From positions 1-64,000 of the forward strand of contig CAZMEN010000008.1 of NCBI GenBank assembly GCA_964565335.1: a stretch of 64,000 nucleotides of DNA. Direction: 5' to 3'. The translations under genes were made by a program, and so were the position numbers. The notes below the pieces were generated by a model. That model worked only from the letters and a program-made list of their open reading frames with translations, was not told where the DNA came from and did not search any database. Positions within the stretch are counted from its first letter, which is position 1, and the number at the start of each line of letters is the position of its first letter. Positions 1 through 8,344 of the stretch are shown here, piece after piece. Source of the stretch: Litorimonas sp964565335 (lineage in GTDB: Bacteria; Pseudomonadota; Alphaproteobacteria; Caulobacterales; Maricaulaceae).

Positions 1-2
1 CG

Positions 3-1124
3 CGTTATCAAGCTGCTAAAAAGCGCGCCATGGCACGCGGCTATATTTACACGCCTTTTGATGCACTCGTGGATCAGGCTTCACTCGGCGAAATTATAGA
101 TAGAATTACGACTCTCAAAACCCAGCCCAAGTCCGTAGAGACTGTTCAAGCCGAAGCCATATTGGGAGGCGTTGAAGAAACGCATATGCCTATATTCCAA
201 GCCTTCATTCTCTACGCTCAGAAGCTTTGTATTGGCGCGCTAAAGGGTAAATCAGAATCGCAGAAGAAAACATGGCGCAAACCAAAAGAACGCGCCATCG
301 CCAATTTCATCGCGTTGTTTGGAGATTTGCCGATGGACCAAATTACGCGCAAGCATGGTCAGGACTTCTATCATTGGTGGGGTGAGCGCGTAAATCCTGC
401 GGACGGCACCAAAGGCCTAAACCCAAATAGTGCAAACCGCGACATTGGGAATGTAAGAACCCTCTTTAAAAGCTATTGGGTTTATCAAGGTGACCACAAT
501 CGGCCTAACCCTTTTAAGGGGCTGAACTACACCGAGAACTACTACAAAGACATTCCAGCGTTCGAAAATGATTGGGTGCGAAAGAAAATCCTAGTGCCCG
601 GATTATTTGAAGGCCTCAATGAAGAGTCACGCCTGATTGTTTACGGGCTTATCGAAACGGGTTGCCGTCCAAGTGAGATCGCCAATTTGAGGTCTGAGCA
701 CATCAAGCTGAACGCTAACGTGCCTCACATACAGATAAGGCCAAGGGAAAATCGCCAGCTATAGACAAATTCGGCCATCAGAGATATTCCGCTGACAGGT
801 ATTTCTCTGGAAGCAATGCGCTTAGCTGCGTCCGGTTTTCCTCGTTATAGAGATAAGGGACATTTGCTATCGGCCACGCTGATGAAGGCATTTAAGAGTC
901 GCAATCTCTTTCCAACCACTAACCACAGAATTTACTCGTTTCGACATTCCTTTGAAAAACGGATGCAGGAAAGCGGTATTGATTATGGCTTACGATGCAC
1001 ATTGATGGGCCACAGCAATAGCCGTCCATCATATGGAGATGGCGGAAGTTTGGTTTATCGCCAATCGGAAATGCTGAAATTTGTTCACCCTTATTCAGAG
1101 GAACTTGTCCGAGGACTTAAGTAA
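3..1124 (+). pseudogene. Tyrosine integrase, interrupted by an in-frame amber stop; 5' end outside window
   Basis: Site-specific tyrosine recombinase of the type that excises and inserts mobile elements. The frame is open from the window edge, so the true start lies upstream. A single TAG at 762-764 interrupts it, and the same frame continues without shift to a TAA at 1122-1124. Box I arginine is visible in ETGCRPSEIANL. The C-terminal half carries YSFRHSF (box II R and H), LMGHS (box III H) and PSYGDGG, whose Tyr is the likely nucleophile. The stop replaces what is usually Lys or Gln, and CAG or AAG to TAG is one change. All catalytic residues survive, so decay is recent or the stop is a sequence error. 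It shares its N-terminal pattern (AxxRAxAxGYxYxP) with the integrase fragment near 13.5 kb. Confidence 0.85.
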
Positions 1125-1289
1125 TTGCTCTAAGCGCTTAGCCCTTTTCCGACGCTTCAAAAGCTCATGGTCTGAGCGCTCGACCAGTGGCTAGTAGGTG
1201 TCGCCTTGGCGCTTTATGAGCCCTGCAGCATAGGTCAGTGAGGCTTTTATCTCAATGTCCGTTATTGCTGTATCAGGTTTATATCTCAT
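1095..1289 (-). pseudogene. Small basic hypothetical protein with in-frame TAG
   Basis: A 65-codon frame starts at ATG 1287-1289 and ends with TGA at 1095-1097, interrupted only by TAG at 1191-1193. The first part reads MRYKPDTAITDIEIKASLTY; the second is basic and helical (ELLKRRKRAKRLEQLL). The residue before the stop is Tyr and the one after is Pro, so the lost codon could have been TGG (Trp). It overlaps the 3' end of the convergent integrase by 30 bases and lies just downstream of the CopG-like relic. It resembles short accessory proteins of alphaproteobacterial conjugative elements, but I cannot name a family. The reading through the stop is an inference from continuous coding character. 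Confidence 0.5.
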
Positions 1290-1299
1290 TACAGCTCTA

Positions 1300-1815
1300 T
1301 TAATGAGGGTTATCTATGCCAGTTTCAAACTCACCTGTCGCGTCGCCGGAAGCTGGCTTGTGGAGTAGATCAAGCTCTTCATCCGTGAAGAAAGCGCTTT
1401 CATCCGCATATACATCTTCAAAGGTACCGAAGAGGCTCTTTGATGAACGTTGAAGTCGCTCCTTCAAACTTTTCACAAGATCATCAAATTGTTTATCTCA
1501 GCGAGCAATAGCTGCCGCTTTCTCCGCTTCGGGCGGGTAACGCATCATCCGCATAAAGAACATCATAAATATCGCCAGAGCCCCTGACTGTATGGCGAGC
1601 TTCTGATTGAAGCGCCCATTTTCGCGCGTCATGCGGTCCAGCCGCCGTAAAATAGTGTTGTCCCGCTCCATGCTATATTCATCAGAAAGATAGACCTTAA
1701 GCGCATTGTTGACCGTGTCAGAGATCGACACATGGGGGCGGGTCGTTGCGAACTGTAACTTGGCGTAGGTGTCGTGGTCAACATAAGCGCGAATGCGTGG
1801 TTTTGATGGGGCCAT
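1300..1815 (-). pseudogene. CopG-like conjugal transfer regulator, in-frame TGA
   Basis: Ribbon-helix-helix-like protein of the kind that sits beside trb conjugation genes in alphaproteobacterial integrative elements. ATG at 1813-1815 is preceded by AGGAG, which fixes the start at MAPSKPRIRAYVDHDTYAKL. The conserved stretch TTRPHVSISDTVNNALKVY and the helix ILRRLDRMTRENGRF follow. TGA at 1498-1500 stops it, but the frame continues with DKQFDDLVKSLKERLQRS and further coding-like sequence to TAA at 1300-1302. CGA to TGA would explain the stop. Neighbours are a relaxase relic and the small basic ORF, supporting a conjugative-element origin. The pore and coupling genes normally found with it are missing, so the element cannot transfer by itself. 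Confidence 0.75.
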
Positions 1816-1928
1816 AATTATCTCCTGATGGAGATTGCCAAATGAGGCCAAAGCCGATTTTCAGCTAGGGTAGTAATTTCAGGAAATTTACCATTTGCGA
1901 GAGAATAAAAGTGTTTCCGGGAGTTTCA

Positions 1929-2830
1929 CTAAATCGACAAGCCTCTGTCCCGCTGCCGATCCCTTACATCCCAACTGATACCGCCACCTCTGCTGGCGCG
2001 TCCGATGATGCTTTGACCTCGGCGGCGTTCCATAATGGGTCGTCATGGCGCAAGCGTAAACTCTCGCGATTTTTCTATGACAGCGAACTTACCGCTAGGC
2101 CTTTCAATCGTTTGGCTAAAAACACCTTCGATATGAGACGCGCCTGATGATGAAAAATAAGCCTTGCCCAAACACTTAGATTGCGACTCTCCAGCCTCCT
2201 TAAAGTCCATCGCTTTGAGTTCGTTGATGGAATGCTGAAACAGCCGATCCTTATCCCCAATCGCAAACCCCATTTGCCTCAACGCGGCGCGGCGCTTTGC
2301 GGCTGCGTACAGTAGCGTTTTACTAGTTCGCTCTTCTCAAGGTTCCCCGCTTTAATTCTTAGTCGAGCCATGTCGCCCCGCGCGCTATTTCCATCTCGTG
2401 TATCGTCAATGTGCTGTCACGGGAAAGCGGGGTTGGTATCGTCTTGGCGAGTTGCTTGTGGCAGTCTCGGACAAGGTCCAGATAATCGTCCGGGATGTCC
2501 CATGCGCCATTGCGGTTCTTGCTCACGATATTCGCTCTGCCTAAAGCTTCGAGCCTTCGCTCATGAGCTTTGGTATATTCTTCGGTGTTATTCTCTTCGA
2601 GATAGACATGAACGGGTGAGAACTGCCCGTTCCGTTTTTCAGCATGGGCGACGATGTTTAAGTCTGATTGTTTGGGTTCAGGATCGAAGGTGTGAACCGT
2701 CACGGCTTGTCCGACCTTAAGCGAGTTAAAGAGATCATCCTCTGCGACCTTGGCGTAGATAGGCTGGCCTCTCAAACTCTCCAATACAACAAAGCCGCCT
2801 TCGCGGGTATCGTCTGGCAGGCCTGCCGGA
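1929..2830 (-). pseudogene. DUF3363 relaxase (VirD2/TraI-like) C-terminal relic
   Basis: C-terminal part of the alphaproteobacterial mobile-element relaxase family carrying DUF3363. One frame (about 2359-2830) has VHVYLEENNTEEYTKAHERR, GAWDIPDDYLDLV and IARGATWLD, which matches the family's AxGATWLDR element. It then hits TAA at 2359. A second frame picks up with RQMGFAIGDKDRLF and GVFSQTIERPSGKFAVIEKS. It stops at TGA near 2043, where the family has LVPW, and continues in frame (RPIMERRRGQSII, GGGISWDV) to TAG at 1929-1931. So there is one frameshift and two nonsense codons, and the nicking domain is absent. The upstream boundary is approximate. The element is clearly non-functional. Confidence 0.75.
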
Positions 2831-3286
2831 GCCGCCCCACACGAGCGGTGGCAGGCGCATCAGGTTCGCCGCAAAGCGACGAAACCTAATCCAAATCTCG
2901 TGTAAATCAATTTCTAAATAATTGAGTCACAACAGGTCATTTGCCACCATCTAGCGTGTATAATGGCACCACGTGTTTGGTGTTTTCGCTGTATTCCAGA
3001 ATTAGTTTCTCAGCTTTTGATTGCCCACTTGTTAGAATGCCTCTGCGTACGAAAATTGGGGCACATCAGGCTAATACAGTTAACGTGATAAAGTCATTGT
3101 AGATAAACCGAATTGGAAACGAATACATAAATTGACGCCTGTCCATGCCTAGTCATTACGAATGTGCCCCAGATGGTCAAGAATATATGTGGTTAGATTT
3201 GTCTTTTACATCTATTAGAGTCATGCCTCCACTATTCCTTATGCCAAGCCCCACATAGTTTTGCGTTTCCTGCCGATCCAATAGTT
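2831..3286. other. AT-rich spacer without recognised gene
   Basis: I find no coding frame with recognisable content on either strand. An inverted pair (GGGGCACAT near 3058 and ATGTGCCCC near 3170) is visible, but the arms are over 100 bases apart and I attach no function. The segment separates the conjugative-element relic from the 3' end of the PP2C operon, so it may contain that operon's terminator, although no clear hairpin with a T-run was seen. Confidence 0.5.
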
Positions 3287-4168
3287 TTAAGATGGAGTAA
3301 TTCTCACAGTCATCATTTTTGCCGACTTCGGTATTTTAAAATCACCTTTTACCGGCTCAAGACCGTCTGGGACTTTAAAAACTAAAAGTGTTGTATTGTC
3401 TTGGTGTTGTTTATTTATCAACTGCACCTCTTTTAGAAGTCTCGTTGCAATGTCTTGCGCGTCCTGCCCGAGTTGAATAATCTCAGAAATTCGCTTTTCA
3501 GATAATGTCTCTAAACCATCACTGGCAATAATAAGATACTCATTCTTGTACAGGCGCACAGGGGTATCCCCATAGATATTAACCTTATCTTCGTCTTCAA
3601 TGTCCAGACCCTCGCCGACAATTGCGGATCTTAGTTGGTGAGAGGCCATCTCAGATGCTTGCTTTTTAGTTATCGCACCCTCTTTCAGCCGCTTCTCGAT
3701 CAACGGTTTAAGAGAGTGATCATCATTAGCCCGATCAAGTCGATATGAACCGTCATCTTGTTGCCGGGCAATCCACATAGGACTATCGCCAATACTGGCC
3801 CAACTGAGGCCTCTACCATCCCAATAAGCCCCAACCAATGTTGTGCCCATCCCTAATAATGCTTCATTTTCTTCAACTGCAAGATTTATCGCATTATCAG
3901 CCGCAACAATAGAAGCCTTTAAACTATCAACCAAACTATGTTTGTTATTTGTTTCTTCAAATTCATCCAAAAAAGCCTGAGATGAAAGTTGACTTGCTAT
4001 TTCACCACCTACATGTCCGCCCATTCCATCAGCAAGAACCATCAGGAGAGATTGTTCCCCGTTTTCATTTAAGAGAGGCTGTACGATGTAATAATCCTGC
4101 TGACTTGACCGTTCACCAATCGTTTGGCCATGACCGATCAACCCCTCCCAAATGCCGAGATCTGACAC
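3287..4168 (-). CDS. PP2C-family protein serine/threonine phosphatase
   Basis: Metal-dependent phosphatase that should remove phosphate from Ser/Thr, the natural opponent of the kinase at 8345. The 293-residue length fits a single PP2C domain. Motifs in order: RSSQQDYY (Arg plus metal Asp), LADGMGGHVGG (metal-binding DGxGG), GTTLVGAYWDG, IASDGLETL (SDG) and QDNTTLLVFKV (DN). All metal ligands look intact. There is no signal peptide or membrane segment, so it is cytoplasmic. Start is GTG at 4166-4168, five bases after the stop of the FHA gene and preceded by GAGGG, so the two are translationally linked. It is the last gene of a five-gene minus-strand operon. Closest textbook analogues are PppA/Stp phosphatases of type VI secretion or PASTA-kinase systems, but no such genes are nearby. 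Confidence 0.9.
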   Translation of the reverse strand: MSDLGIWEGLIGHGQTIGERSSQQDYYIVQPLLNENGEQSLLMVLADGMGGHVGGEIASQLSSQAFLDEFEETNNKHSLVDSLKASIVAADNAINLAVEENEALLGMGTTLVGAYWDGRGLSWASIGDSPMWIARQQDDGSYRLDRANDDHSLKPLIEKRLKEGAITKKQASEMASHQLRSAIVGEGLDIEDEDKVNIYGDTPVRLYKNEYLIIASDGLETLSEKRISEIIQLGQDAQDIATRLLKEVQLINKQHQDNTTLLVFKVPDGLEPVKGDFKIPKSAKMMTVRITPS

Positions 4169-4173
4169 TGCGC

Positions 4174-4845
4174 TTAACCCTCAGTCCAACTAAATTCGGC
4201 ACCGCAAAATGCGATAAAAATCAAACTGGTTTTGCCAATCATAATGGTGTCGCGATCTTTGATTTCTAGAGAGGTCAATACAGGTTCGTCATTTACGTAA
4301 CACAAGTTCCGCCCATCACCCGCGCTGATGTAGAACTTGCTCACTCTATCATCAAAAGTAACCCAAGCATGTTTTTCGCGTGAAATTGATTCGTCACCAT
4401 AATTCAGAATAACGTGTTCATCGGTTCCACGACCAATAGACGATCGCCCGGCACCTATATTAATTGAATTTCCTTTCCCGGGCCCATCTATAATAACGAA
4501 CCAAGCATGAACCGGGTCTTGCATAGCTGTTTGATCTTCTGAAATCGCTTCGTCTGGCAATGTCCCTATCGCACCCGCCAGTTGTGTTTGCCCGCCGGTC
4601 ATTTTTCCGCCTGTGCTTACACGGGGAGATCCAGGCTGAGGCGAACCTGCAGAATAGACTTGAGTAGCTTTTGAAAAACGGGTCGGCGCATTGCTTTGGT
4701 CTCCGGACACCGCTGTTTTGCCGGACACACCCTTTACGGTTCTTGCTGGCGGTCTCACTCCGCGTGGTTTTGCGGTTCCACCGCTATCATCGGCACGTTT
4801 AGTTTGATCTCCGGATGGTCCATCAGATGTTCGACGTGTACTCAT
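4174..4845 (-). CDS. FHA-domain protein with disordered N-terminus
   Basis: A 223-residue cytoplasmic protein. Residues 1 to about 110 are Gly/Ser/Thr/Pro/Lys-rich and low in hydrophobics, so probably disordered, and would offer many Thr/Ser for phosphorylation by the neighbouring kinase. The rest is an FHA phosphothreonine-binding domain: GRSSIGRG, then DESISREKHAWV (Ser-x-x-His core), then YVNDEPVLTSLEIKDRDTIM and a final beta strand. ATG is preceded by GGAG at good spacing. It lies between a second small FHA gene and the PP2C gene in one operon. A protein combining phospho-acceptor tail and FHA head can self-associate or recruit partners when phosphorylated. That role is inference from GarA/Fha-type proteins. 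Confidence 0.85.
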   Translation of the reverse strand: MSTRRTSDGPSGDQTKRADDSGGTAKPRGVRPPARTVKGVSGKTAVSGDQSNAPTRFSKATQVYSAGSPQPGSPRVSTGGKMTGGQTQLAGAIGTLPDEAISEDQTAMQDPVHAWFVIIDGPGKGNSINIGAGRSSIGRGTDEHVILNYGDESISREKHAWVTFDDRVSKFYISAGDGRNLCYVNDEPVLTSLEIKDRDTIMIGKTSLIFIAFCGAEFSWTEG

Positions 4846-4897
4846 ATCTTATCTCCAATCATTCGCTTTACTAGGATTGTAAATGCCTGATTTTTTC

Positions 4898-5167
4898 CTA
4901 TCGTCTCATACGGAGGATATTATCAACCGTCATGACTGTGTTGTTACCCAGCCTCAATTCATCTGAGTAACCTACTAATTGTTGACTCACGGCTTCCCAG
5001 TTACTTCCAACGAGCACATAAGTGCCACAGGTACTATTGCAATCCGTCAGAAGTATATCTCCTGAATTCCCAATGACCAATTCGGCGTGACGACGGGATA
5101 TGGTTTCATCGCTATCTCCCATACACACATCATTCACGGAAGACCGCCCTATAGATATAACTTCCAT
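4898..5167 (-). CDS. Stand-alone FHA-domain protein
   Basis: An 89-residue protein that is essentially only an FHA fold. GRSSVNDV gives the phosphate-binding Arg/Ser, ETISRRHAELV the Ser-x-x-His motif, and LTDCNSTCGTYV the NxT loop, where the usual NSTNGT is NSTCGT. It has no signal peptide or membrane segment. The start has a strong AGGACAGAGG upstream, and the gene lies 16 bases after the trypsin-FHA membrane protein. It probably acts as a cytoplasmic phospho-Thr adaptor in the same pathway. Being so short, it may need a partner or dimerise. The specific ligand cannot be read from sequence. Confidence 0.85.
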   Translation of the reverse strand: MEVISIGRSSVNDVCMGDSDETISRRHAELVIGNSGDILLTDCNSTCGTYVLVGSNWEAVSQQLVGYSDELRLGNNTVMTVDNILRMRR

Positions 5168-5183
5168 ACCTCTGTCCTACCCC

Positions 5184-6626
5184 TCAAATATTTACGTCTA
5201 ATTCTAAGCCACCAATCGTAATACGGTCATTCCGACGTAATTTTTGGGGGTTGTAAGGTGATAATTTTGTTCCACTTACATATGTTCCGTTTGTAGAATT
5301 GAGGTCTTCGATAACGAGGTTTCCACGTTCCATTTTTATACGGAAATGACGTTTGGAAATAGCATCATCATCCAATACTTGGTCAACAAAATCTCTGCTG
5401 CGACCAAAAGAAAAACCATGGGGAGATTCAAGGTCTCGAGCCGAGACGTTGAGAGAAATTTTATGCCCATCATTCGAGAAACCCGAAAGCCCCAATGCTT
5501 TAGAGCCTCTTGCATTTCGGTTGCTTCCCCGCTGACTGGATGATTGTGGTTTGTCATTGCGTTTGGATGCACTGCGTGAGGTGCCTGCAGGCGCCGACAT
5601 TCCTACCATGCGGGACATGCTGCGTACGAATGGATGTTTGGGCTTTTTCATGGCGAAGATGAGAGCCGCCAAGGTCAAACCAGACAATAATGCAATCGCA
5701 GCTCCTAAACCGATAAATAACCGCTTCTGGAAAGCCTTCTCTTCAGCATCCTTTTTGGCTTCTTCAATACGCCTCTGCGCTTCATCCGCCTCTCTCTTTT
5801 CTTGATCCGCTATTCTTCTTTCTTCTGCTTCCTTTAGATCTTGTGCAATTCGACGTGCTTCTGCCTCGGCTTTTGCTGCACGCCTATCAGCTTCAGTGAT
5901 TACAATGCATTCGTTGCTCGAAATGGTCAGCTTCGCGGCAGGCGAACGCGTTCGTATAATATCTATTGCTTGGCCAATACTATAGCCACGGTTAAACGCG
6001 CCTTTGCCTTTTGTTCCTTGGGCATGATAACCTATAACGCGGCCGCACATGTCAACTACAGGCCCACCAGAGCTCCCTGGTTGACTTTGAGCGTCATATT
6101 CTAATCTTTGCACGCGATGACCGGATCTATCGTAATGAAAAGTTTTAGTAATGACTCCCTCTGTATAGGTCGGCTCTCCCGCATTTACTGTTGTATCTCC
6201 AGGAAACCCGATCAAACCCATTTTTTGACTCGCAAAAACTTGTGACGTATTTAACTCAAAAGCAGGTGCATTTAATTCAGGGACTCTTAATAGAGCTACA
6301 TCACGATATTTATCGTACCAAATAATTTCAGATTTAGTTGTTGTCTTGGTTCTTGAAACAACAACACGAGGCGATACCTTATATTTTTGGAATGGTTCAG
6401 TTACATGGCTATTAGTGATGACATATCCGGGAGCAACGACAAAGCCACTGCCCAAACCTGCCCACGATCCGTTTTTCTTAAAAAAACCGATTGATACAGT
6501 CGATCTTTCTAGTTGTTCGATACGTTCTGCAGAACTTTGCCCCCATGCCAATCCACTAAAAACAAAGCAAAAAAGCAAAACGCCTATAGTTTGGTAGGCA
6601 CGCCTGATAAGAAGTATTTTTTCCAT
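5184..6626 (-). CDS. Membrane protein: outer trypsin-like protease, coiled coil, TM, inner FHA
   Basis: About 480 residues. A signal peptide (hydrophobic GVLLFCFVFSGLAWG) is followed by a trypsin-like HtrA/DegP-type domain with His74 (ITNSHV), Asp109 (YRDVALL) and Ser186 (QPGSSGGPV), so the triad is complete. No PDZ is seen. Cys194 and Cys240 could form a disulfide, fitting a periplasmic location. A charged Glu/Lys/Ala coiled coil (about 245-310) leads to one membrane helix (about 315-337), a basic Ser/Arg linker, and a C-terminal FHA domain (FSFGRSRD, AISKRHFRI, EDLNSTNGTYV). The start at ATG 6624-6626 is chosen because GGGGGG sits just before it. This layout connects a periplasmic protease to cytoplasmic phosphothreonine. 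The neighbour at 6652 has the same architecture, suggesting a pair. Confidence 0.88.
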   Translation of the reverse strand: MEKILLIRRAYQTIGVLLFCFVFSGLAWGQSSAERIEQLERSTVSIGFFKKNGSWAGLGSGFVVAPGYVITNSHVTEPFQKYKVSPRVVVSRTKTTTKSEIIWYDKYRDVALLRVPELNAPAFELNTSQVFASQKMGLIGFPGDTTVNAGEPTYTEGVITKTFHYDRSGHRVQRLEYDAQSQPGSSGGPVVDMCGRVIGYHAQGTKGKGAFNRGYSIGQAIDIIRTRSPAAKLTISSNECIVITEADRRAAKAEAEARRIAQDLKEAEERRIADQEKREADEAQRRIEEAKKDAEEKAFQKRLFIGLGAAIALLSGLTLAALIFAMKKPKHPFVRSMSRMVGMSAPAGTSRSASKRNDKPQSSSQRGSNRNARGSKALGLSGFSNDGHKISLNVSARDLESPHGFSFGRSRDFVDQVLDDDAISKRHFRIKMERGNLVIEDLNSTNGTYVSGTKLSPYNPQKLRRNDRITIGGLELDVNI

Positions 6627-6651
6627 TTTATCTGCCCCCCGACACAAAATG

Positions 6652-8223
6652 CTACGTTAATTTCCTAAACTCAAACTCGTGATCTCCTAGACGTACCATA
6701 TCCCCGGCTTGAACGATATGTCGCTCTCCATTAGACAAACGCCGTCCATTTATAAATGTGCCGTTGGTGCTATTTAAGTCCTCCAAATGAACTTCATTAT
6801 TACGAGAGAAAAAACGAGCATGTGCACGCGATACATCTTCTCGGTCAAACACAACTTGAGAATTTGCCGGATGACGCCCAACTGTTATCCCTCCGGTAGC
6901 TTCAGGAAGCTGTTGCCCCGGAAGTTTTATTGTAGATGTCCCGTATAATAAACAATCACTATAAGCTTTCGGCGGAACCTTGGACTCCAAACCTCTAGCA
7001 TAATCTCTTTGGCGAGATGCATCATCTTCTGCAAGATTGCGGGCCTTTCGTTGTCGAGACACCAAAACCCATGTCAGAAGAAGTAAGGCGAAAAGTACAC
7101 CAAGGCTTATTCCACCCACCTTCATTAACTGATTTTTCTTGTCTTCTGATGCAGCAGCAAGCGCTTTTTCTTTTTCCTCTGCTTGAGCTTTCAACCTTTC
7201 TTCAGCCTCTTGAGCCAAAGCCTCAGCCTCTTCTCTAGCCAGCGCCTCTGCCTCTTGCGCTTCTTTTGCTTCTATGGCCCTTTGTTCAGCTTCAGAGAGT
7301 TTCTCGTTTGCACGCTTTTCTGCGGCTATTGCTTTTTTGCGAGCAGCCTCTTCTTGTTTTGCTTTCTTCTCTGCATCCGCTAACTTCTTGGCTTTTTCTT
7401 CGGCCTCTTTCTTTTGTTTTTCCTCTTCTTCTTGCTTCTTTGCTGCATCTTGAGCTGCGAGAATGGCCGCATCGGCCGCTTTCTGCCTGGCGAGTTTCTC
7501 TTTTTGCGCAGCAACTCGCTCTGATTGGGTTGGGCACTCAATAGAGGCCAAAGGCATTCCAATCGTTCGTTCAGCACTCAACCGTCGAGCGGATACGGCC
7601 TTAACCGAGCGCCCGAGACTGCCATCGCGCCGTGCAATGCTCTCTTTTTCAGGGTTAAAAATCGTCGCCACATAAAACCCACAATCATCAAAGACTGGAG
7701 CGCCTGCGAAAGCTTTGCTTAGGGGCGAATTTGTTTGCAAGGACAACACACCGGCTTGATTAGCTTGAAGCGTCGCCCGTACAACTCTGACGCTTTGGTT
7801 GGATGAGCGAATAACTATGTTAACGTACTCCCCTTGTGAGGGCGATGACTTTGCCATCATCAACCCTTGAGACGGTGCCGCCCCTGGAGCGTTGATAAAA
7901 ACCGTATCAATCTCGGAATTAGAGCCATTTAAACGACCATAAAGAGTCCCCTCGTTGCGGTTGATGGTCACGGTTTCATCATCATTAGGACGCCTGGCCG
8001 CATGACGCGGAGCGATGACCAAATTTTCCCCCAAAATGGTACCAGATCTGTATAATCCACGTTGCTCAAAATAGATGCTAACCGTGTTGCTTCCAGCCCT
8101 GTCGATGTTAAACGTAGGCGCGTCAGCTGTAGACTCTTCAACAGCGCTTGTTTGCGCAAACGAGGGCCCATGAAAAATAGAGGCTGTAAGGACTGCTAAG
8201 CACCCAAATTTTAGAATTTTCAT
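6652..8223 (-). CDS. Membrane pseudoprotease-FHA protein, paralogue of the downstream gene
   Basis: About 523 residues with the same plan as the next gene: signal peptide, trypsin-like domain, long Ala/Glu/Lys coiled coil (about 255-375), one TM (GGISLGVLFALLLLTWVLV) and a C-terminal FHA domain (GITVGRHPANSQ, DVSRAHARFF, EDLNSTNGTFING). The protease domain keeps His74 (APRHAARR) and Asp106 (SEIDTVFI), but the Ser motif reads AFAGAPV in place of GSSGGPV, so the nucleophile is Ala173. It is therefore a predicted non-cleaving sensor or scaffold. Cys181 and the later IEC retain the cysteine pair. The start at 8223 follows GGGGG, and it is the first gene of the five-gene operon. The kinase diverges from it. 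The longer upstream ATG at 8253 is less likely because it weakens the signal peptide. Confidence 0.87.
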   Translation of the reverse strand: MKILKFGCLAVLTASIFHGPSFAQTSAVEESTADAPTFNIDRAGSNTVSIYFEQRGLYRSGTILGENLVIAPRHAARRPNDDETVTINRNEGTLYGRLNGSNSEIDTVFINAPGAAPSQGLMMAKSSPSQGEYVNIVIRSSNQSVRVVRATLQANQAGVLSLQTNSPLSKAFAGAPVFDDCGFYVATIFNPEKESIARRDGSLGRSVKAVSARRLSAERTIGMPLASIECPTQSERVAAQKEKLARQKAADAAILAAQDAAKKQEEEEKQKKEAEEKAKKLADAEKKAKQEEAARKKAIAAEKRANEKLSEAEQRAIEAKEAQEAEALAREEAEALAQEAEERLKAQAEEKEKALAAASEDKKNQLMKVGGISLGVLFALLLLTWVLVSRQRKARNLAEDDASRQRDYARGLESKVPPKAYSDCLLYGTSTIKLPGQQLPEATGGITVGRHPANSQVVFDREDVSRAHARFFSRNNEVHLEDLNSTNGTFINGRRLSNGERHIVQAGDMVRLGDHEFEFRKLT

Positions 8224-8344
8224 TAGAGCCCCCAAAGCAATCCAGAAATGCATACTAGTACTAATACAATTTGATTTCTGATTGCAATAGATTATCCTTA
8301 CGCATAGTTTTTATTTGGACTTACAGTGTGGCGGGCAAAACATT
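8224..8344. promoter_or_regulatory. Divergent promoter region between FHA operon and kinase
   Basis: These 121 AT-rich bases are the only upstream region for both the minus-strand FHA/protease/PP2C operon and the plus-strand kinase, so promoters for both must lie here. I cannot assign individual -35/-10 boxes with confidence. The shared region suggests coordinated expression of kinase and its presumed partners. Confidence 0.5.

Noticed and set aside
2370..2889. Two plus-strand frames over the relaxase relic
   Set aside because: The minus strand matches DUF3363 step by step, so these are shadows.
3058..3180. Inverted GGGGCACAT pair in the spacer
   Set aside because: The arms are too far apart and too short to support a structure or transposon end.
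7183..7544. Leu/Phe/Ser-rich plus-strand frames across the coiled coil of the pseudoprotease-FHA gene
   Set aside because: They are antisense products of the Glu/Ala/Lys repeat on the coding strand.
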